DNA from: an uncultured Gammaproteobacteria bacterium | GTDB taxonomy: Bacteria; Pseudomonadota; Gammaproteobacteria; Pseudomonadales; UBA5518 | DNA: 17,037 nt | Assembly: GCA_903921135.1 (NCBI GenBank) | Contig: CAIXOY010000111.1 | Span: 1 to 17,037, forward strand | Direction: 5' to 3' | Shown: one piece after another, positions 14,190 to 17,037 of the stretch | Layout: every line of letters begins with the position of its first letter | Position numbering within the stretch: the stretch's first letter is position 1 | Program-made: the position numbers and the translations under genes | The notes under the pieces: generated by a model | The model's database searches: none | Told to the model about the DNA's origin: nothing | What the model saw: only the letters and a program-made list of their open reading frames with translations

Positions 14190-15052
14190 AATCCGGCGAT
14201 GGCGACAGCCTGCTCAGATTCGATTTCGGCGATGTGCCCGTGCGTGGCGGCATCGTGCGTCTGGAGAGCGCGCTCGCCGACGTGCTCGGCCAGCACCATT
14301 ACCCAGGGCCGGCGGCGGGCTTGCTGGGCGAGGCGCTCGCGGCGAGCGCGCTGCTGGCGGCCACGCTGAAATTCGCCGGCGCGCTCAGCCTGCAGGCACG
14401 CAGCGCGGGCAGCGTCCAGTTGCTGTTCGCCGAGTGCGGCCACGACCAGCGGCTGCGCGGCTACGCACGCGTGGCCGAGGGCGCCCACGCAACCGGCTTC
14501 GGCGCCATGCTGGACGGCGGCACCCTCGCCATCACCATCACGCCCGAGCAAGGGCAGCGCTATCAGGGCATCGTGCCGCTGGAGCATCCGGGCCTGGACG
14601 CCTGCATCGAGGCCTACTTCGAGCAGTCCGAGCAGTTGCCCACCCTGATCCGGCTCGTGAGCGATGGCGTACGAGCCGCCGGGCTGATGCTGCAGGTGTT
14701 GCCGGGCGGCCGGGCAGACGACCCGCGCTGGGAGCATCTGCAGCAACTCTCGGCCACGGTCCGGGCAGACGAACTCCTCGAGGACGTCTTCGAGGGGCTC
14801 CTCTGGAAGCTCTTCCACCAGGAAAAGGTGCATCTGCAGCCGCCAGTGCCGCTTGCGTTCGGGTGCCGATGCTCAGAGCAAAGGGCCGCTGCCACGCTGC
14901 AATCGGTGGGCGAAGCGGAGGCGCGCGATGTGCTGGCGGAGCAGGGCCTCGTAAAGGTGCAGTGCGAGTTCTGCCAGCAGGAGTACCGCTTCGATGGCCC
15001 GGCGCTCGACACCCTTTTCGGGCCTGCCGGTGCAGGCAGCACGCGCCACTGA
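14186..15052 (+). CDS. hslO: Redox-regulated chaperone Hsp33 (HslO)
   Basis: A 288-residue holdase chaperone activated by oxidation plus heat (E. coli protein 292 residues). The redox switch has its four zinc-binding cysteines in the expected CXC...CXXC arrangement: C227 and C229 (FGCRCS), C260 and C263 (VQCEFC). The GHDQRLRGYAR segment near 85-95 and the DVFEGLLWKLFHQE linker are family-typical. The ATG overlaps the hslR stop (ATGA) with AGGAG 8 nt before it, so translation is coupled. Confidence 0.96.
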   Translation: MKSGDGDSLLRFDFGDVPVRGGIVRLESALADVLGQHHYPGPAAGLLGEALAASALLAATLKFAGALSLQARSAGSVQLLFAECGHDQRLRGYARVAEGAHATGFGAMLDGGTLAITITPEQGQRYQGIVPLEHPGLDACIEAYFEQSEQLPTLIRLVSDGVRAAGLMLQVLPGGRADDPRWEHLQQLSATVRADELLEDVFEGLLWKLFHQEKVHLQPPVPLAFGCRCSEQRAAATLQSVGEAEARDVLAEQGLVKVQCEFCQQEYRFDGPALDTLFGPAGAGSTRH

Positions 15053-15073
15053 CGGGCGGCTCCGGCCAAGGCG

Positions 15074-15102
15074 TTCACCACAGCGGGGCTTTTTGCCATA
15101 AT
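15074..15102 (+). promoter_or_regulatory. Promoter of pckA
   Basis: TTCACC (15074-15079) and CATAAT (15097-15102) with the optimal 17-bp spacing; the -35 matches at four and the -10 at five of six positions. It lies in the 122-bp gap after hslO, giving a leader of about 65 nt. This separates pckA transcription from the heat-shock operon. I see no operator with confidence. Confidence 0.65.
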
Positions 15103-15174
15103 CGGCCCCCCCACGGCCCGCGCCGTCACGGCTTTCGACGCGGCCATCCCTCACTCGGCCAAGCAGGACACACG

Positions 15175-16746
15175 ATGGATACGGGAACGATTTCGAGCAG
15201 CACCCTCCACACCGACCTGAGCTCCGCTCTGCTGGTCGAGCACGCCATCCGGCGCAAGGAGGGTCATCTGGCCGACACCGGCGCTCTGGTAGTCACCACC
15301 GGCAAGCGCACCGGCCGCTCCCCGGCAGACCGCTTCATCGTCGATGAGGCCGGCAGCAGCGCCAACATCGACTGGGGCGGCATCAACCGCAAATTCGACG
15401 CCGACCACTTCAACGCCCTCTGGGACCGTGTCGTCGAATTCGCCGACGGCCACGACCGCTTCGTGAGCCACCTGCACGTGGGCGAAGACGCAGCCCACTA
15501 CATCCCGATCAAGGTCACCACCGGCACCGCCTGGCAGAACCTTTTCGCCCGCAACATGTTCATCCGCCCCGGTTCATACAACCCTTCCGGCCGCGCGGAA
15601 TGGCAAGTGCTGAACATGCCCGAGTTCACCTGCGTGCCCGAACGTGACGGCACCAACAGCGACGGCGCGGTGATCATCAACTTCGCGCAGCGCAAGGTGC
15701 TGCTGGCCGGCATGCGCTACGCCGGCGAGATGAAGAAAGCCATGTTCTCGGTGCAGAACTACCTGCTGCCCGCCGTGGGCGTGCTGCCCATGCACTGCGC
15801 GGCCAACGTGGGCCACGAGGGTGATGTCTCGCTGTTCTTCGGGCTCTCAGGCACCGGCAAGACCACGCTGTCGGCTGACCCGGAGCGCTACCTGATCGGC
15901 GACGACGAGCACGGCTGGGCCGAGGGCTCGGTGTTCAACATGGAAGGTGGCTGCTACGCCAAGACCATCAACCTGAGCCGCAAGAACGAGCCGGTGATCT
16001 GGGATGCGATCCGCTTCGGCTCGATCGTAGAGAACGTCAGCACGCACGAACACCACCGAGTGGCCGACTACAGCAACACCACCATCTCCGAGAACGGCCG
16101 CTGCTGCTACCCGCGCGAGCACATCGAGAAGCGCGCCGACGCCAACGCCGCCGGCGAACCGAAAACCGTCATCTTCCTCACCTGCGACGTCACCGGCGTG
16201 TTGCCGCCCGTCTCGATCCTCTCGAAGGAAGCGGCGGCCTATCACTTCCTGAGCGGCTACACCGCACTCGTCGGCTCCACTGAAATGGGCGCAGGCAGCG
16301 GCATCAAGTCGACCTTCTCGACCTGCTTCGGCGCGCCCTTCTTCCCGCGCCCCGCACACGTCTACGCAGACCTGTTGATGAAGCGCGTCGAAGGCTTCGG
16401 CAGCACCGTGTACCTGGTGAACACCGGCTGGACGGCAGGCTCGGGCGGCGCCGGCGGCAAGGGCTACCGCTTCCCGATCCCCACCACCCGCGCGATCATC
16501 GCGGCCATCCAGAGCGGCGCGCTCGCGGACGTGCCCACGCGTCATCTGCAGGGCATCAACCTCGACGTCCCGCTCTCTGTGCCGCACGTCGACAACAAGA
16601 TGCTCGACCCGCGCGAGACTTGGGAAGACAAAGACGCCTACGAAGTCGCCAAGCGCGAGCTGATCCAGAAGTTCGTCCAGAACTTCCAGAAGTTCAGCGG
16701 CGTGGCACCCGCCATCATCGCCGCCGGCCCGCACCTCGAGGGCTGA
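15175..16746 (+). CDS. pckA: Phosphoenolpyruvate carboxykinase (ATP)
   Basis: A 523-residue enzyme (E. coli 540) that converts oxaloacetate and ATP to phosphoenolpyruvate, CO2 and ADP, the first committed step of gluconeogenesis. The ATP-type P-loop GLSGTGKT is at 223-230, followed by the metal-binding IGDDEHGW (241-248). Substrate-site segments include TGKRTGRSPADRF (42-54), MRYAGEMKK (180-188) and LPMHCAANVG (204-213). The GTP-dependent animal-type signature is absent. The ATG has AGGA 6 nt upstream; an in-frame extension to 14434 runs through hslO in another frame and was rejected. The gene order hslO-pckA is as in E. coli. Confidence 0.97.
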   Translation: MDTGTISSSTLHTDLSSALLVEHAIRRKEGHLADTGALVVTTGKRTGRSPADRFIVDEAGSSANIDWGGINRKFDADHFNALWDRVVEFADGHDRFVSHLHVGEDAAHYIPIKVTTGTAWQNLFARNMFIRPGSYNPSGRAEWQVLNMPEFTCVPERDGTNSDGAVIINFAQRKVLLAGMRYAGEMKKAMFSVQNYLLPAVGVLPMHCAANVGHEGDVSLFFGLSGTGKTTLSADPERYLIGDDEHGWAEGSVFNMEGGCYAKTINLSRKNEPVIWDAIRFGSIVENVSTHEHHRVADYSNTTISENGRCCYPREHIEKRADANAAGEPKTVIFLTCDVTGVLPPVSILSKEAAAYHFLSGYTALVGSTEMGAGSGIKSTFSTCFGAPFFPRPAHVYADLLMKRVEGFGSTVYLVNTGWTAGSGGAGGKGYRFPIPTTRAIIAAIQSGALADVPTRHLQGINLDVPLSVPHVDNKMLDPRETWEDKDAYEVAKRELIQKFVQNFQKFSGVAPAIIAAGPHLEG

Positions 16747-16750
16747 GGTG

Positions 16751-17037
16751 ATGCTGGTCACCACCACCCCCTCGGTCGAAGGCCGTCGCATCACCCGCTA
16801 CTGCGGCGTGGTCTGCGGCGAGGCGATCCTGGGGGCGAACATCTTCAAGGATATGTTCGCAGGGCTGCGCGACATCGTGGGCGGCCGTTCCGGCACCTAC
16901 GAGAAAGAACTGCAGCGGGCGCGGGAGATCGCGCTGCAGGAGCTCGAAGAGCGCGCAGCTGCGCTGGGGGCCAATGCGGTGGTCGGTGTGGATCTCGATT
17001 ACGAGGTGATGGGGCGCGAGAACGGGATGCTGATAGA
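16751..17037 (+). CDS. YbjQ family (UPF0145) protein, cut by right edge
   Basis: About 95 codons of a small protein that closely resembles E. coli YbjQ (about 107 residues), a family of unknown function predicted to form a ring-like oligomer. The signatures are YCGVVCGEAILGANIFKD (residues 17-34), LRDIVGGRSGTYEKEL (39-54) and ALGANAVVGVDLDYEV (75-90). The gene starts 4 nt after the pckA stop codon, so it may be co-transcribed. A GTG directly before the ATG (16748) is an alternative start. The end is outside the window. Confidence 0.92.
   Translation, partial: MLVTTTPSVEGRRITRYCGVVCGEAILGANIFKDMFAGLRDIVGGRSGTYEKELQRAREIALQELEERAAALGANAVVGVDLDYEVMGRENGMLI

Noticed and set aside
14434..15174. 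In-frame N-terminal extension of pckA
   Set aside because: It overlaps hslO in another frame, is Arg/Ala-rich, and the conserved PckA sequence starts at the ATG at 15175 with its own ribosome site and promoter.
15847..16794. A 315-codon minus-strand frame opposite pckA
   Set aside because: Antisense shadow of a highly conserved gene, with an Asp/Gly/Val/Ala-rich composition and no domain.

Overview
The window is ordinary chromosomal DNA from a high-GC bacterium, very probably a gammaproteobacterium. The evidence is the recC-recB pair, the gene order yrfG-hslR-hslO-pckA with nudE alongside (the same neighbourhood as in Escherichia coli, but without igaA), a gamma-type LexA operator and an ATP-dependent PEP carboxykinase. 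The exported hydrolase set resembles those of environmental lineages rather than enteric bacteria. The genus cannot be fixed from this sequence. No rRNA, tRNA, CRISPR array, insertion sequence or prophage is visible.

Left part (1-3846, minus strand): recC followed by the start of recB, overlapping by ATGA. These encode RecBCD exonuclease V subunits; recB runs off the left edge.

Middle gap (3847-4872): about 370 bp without a convincing gene, holding a perfect 14-bp palindrome. It is followed by a well-formed SOS promoter whose -10 element lies inside a near-consensus LexA box. The promoter drives an 80-residue protein of unknown function. A second small unknown gene on the other strand (71 residues, CXXCH motif, strong Shine-Dalgarno, lower GC3) converges on it, and the two 3' ends overlap.

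Centre (4873-11572, minus strand): five co-directional genes, transcribed right to left. They encode a serine beta-lactamase-fold hydrolase, a metal-dependent amidohydrolase, a DUF3604 protein, a DUF917/S-methylthiohydantoin-desulfurase-like protein and a cytoplasmic short-chain dehydrogenase. The first three have Sec-type signal peptides and the DUF917 protein has a twin-arginine signal, so four hydrolase-like proteins appear to be exported. Two tiny reading frames (11 and 17 codons), each with its own Shine-Dalgarno, end at the start codons of the DUF3604 and DUF917 genes and look like translational couplers. The cluster looks like a scavenging or catabolic operon for an unidentified amide, lactam or hydantoin-like compound; that substrate class is inference.

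Right part (11675-17037): cysQ and nudE (minus strand, GTGA overlap) diverge from yrfG-hslR-hslO (plus strand, overlapping genes). Next come pckA behind its own sigma70-type promoter and the start of a YbjQ-family gene that runs off the right edge. This is conserved housekeeping: nucleotide clean-up (CysQ, NudE, YrfG), heat and oxidative protein quality control (Hsp15, Hsp33) and gluconeogenesis (PckA).

The most interesting items are the LexA-controlled unknown gene beside recBC, its convergent partner, the exported hydrolase operon with its Tat-exported DUF917 member, and the paired coupling uORFs.
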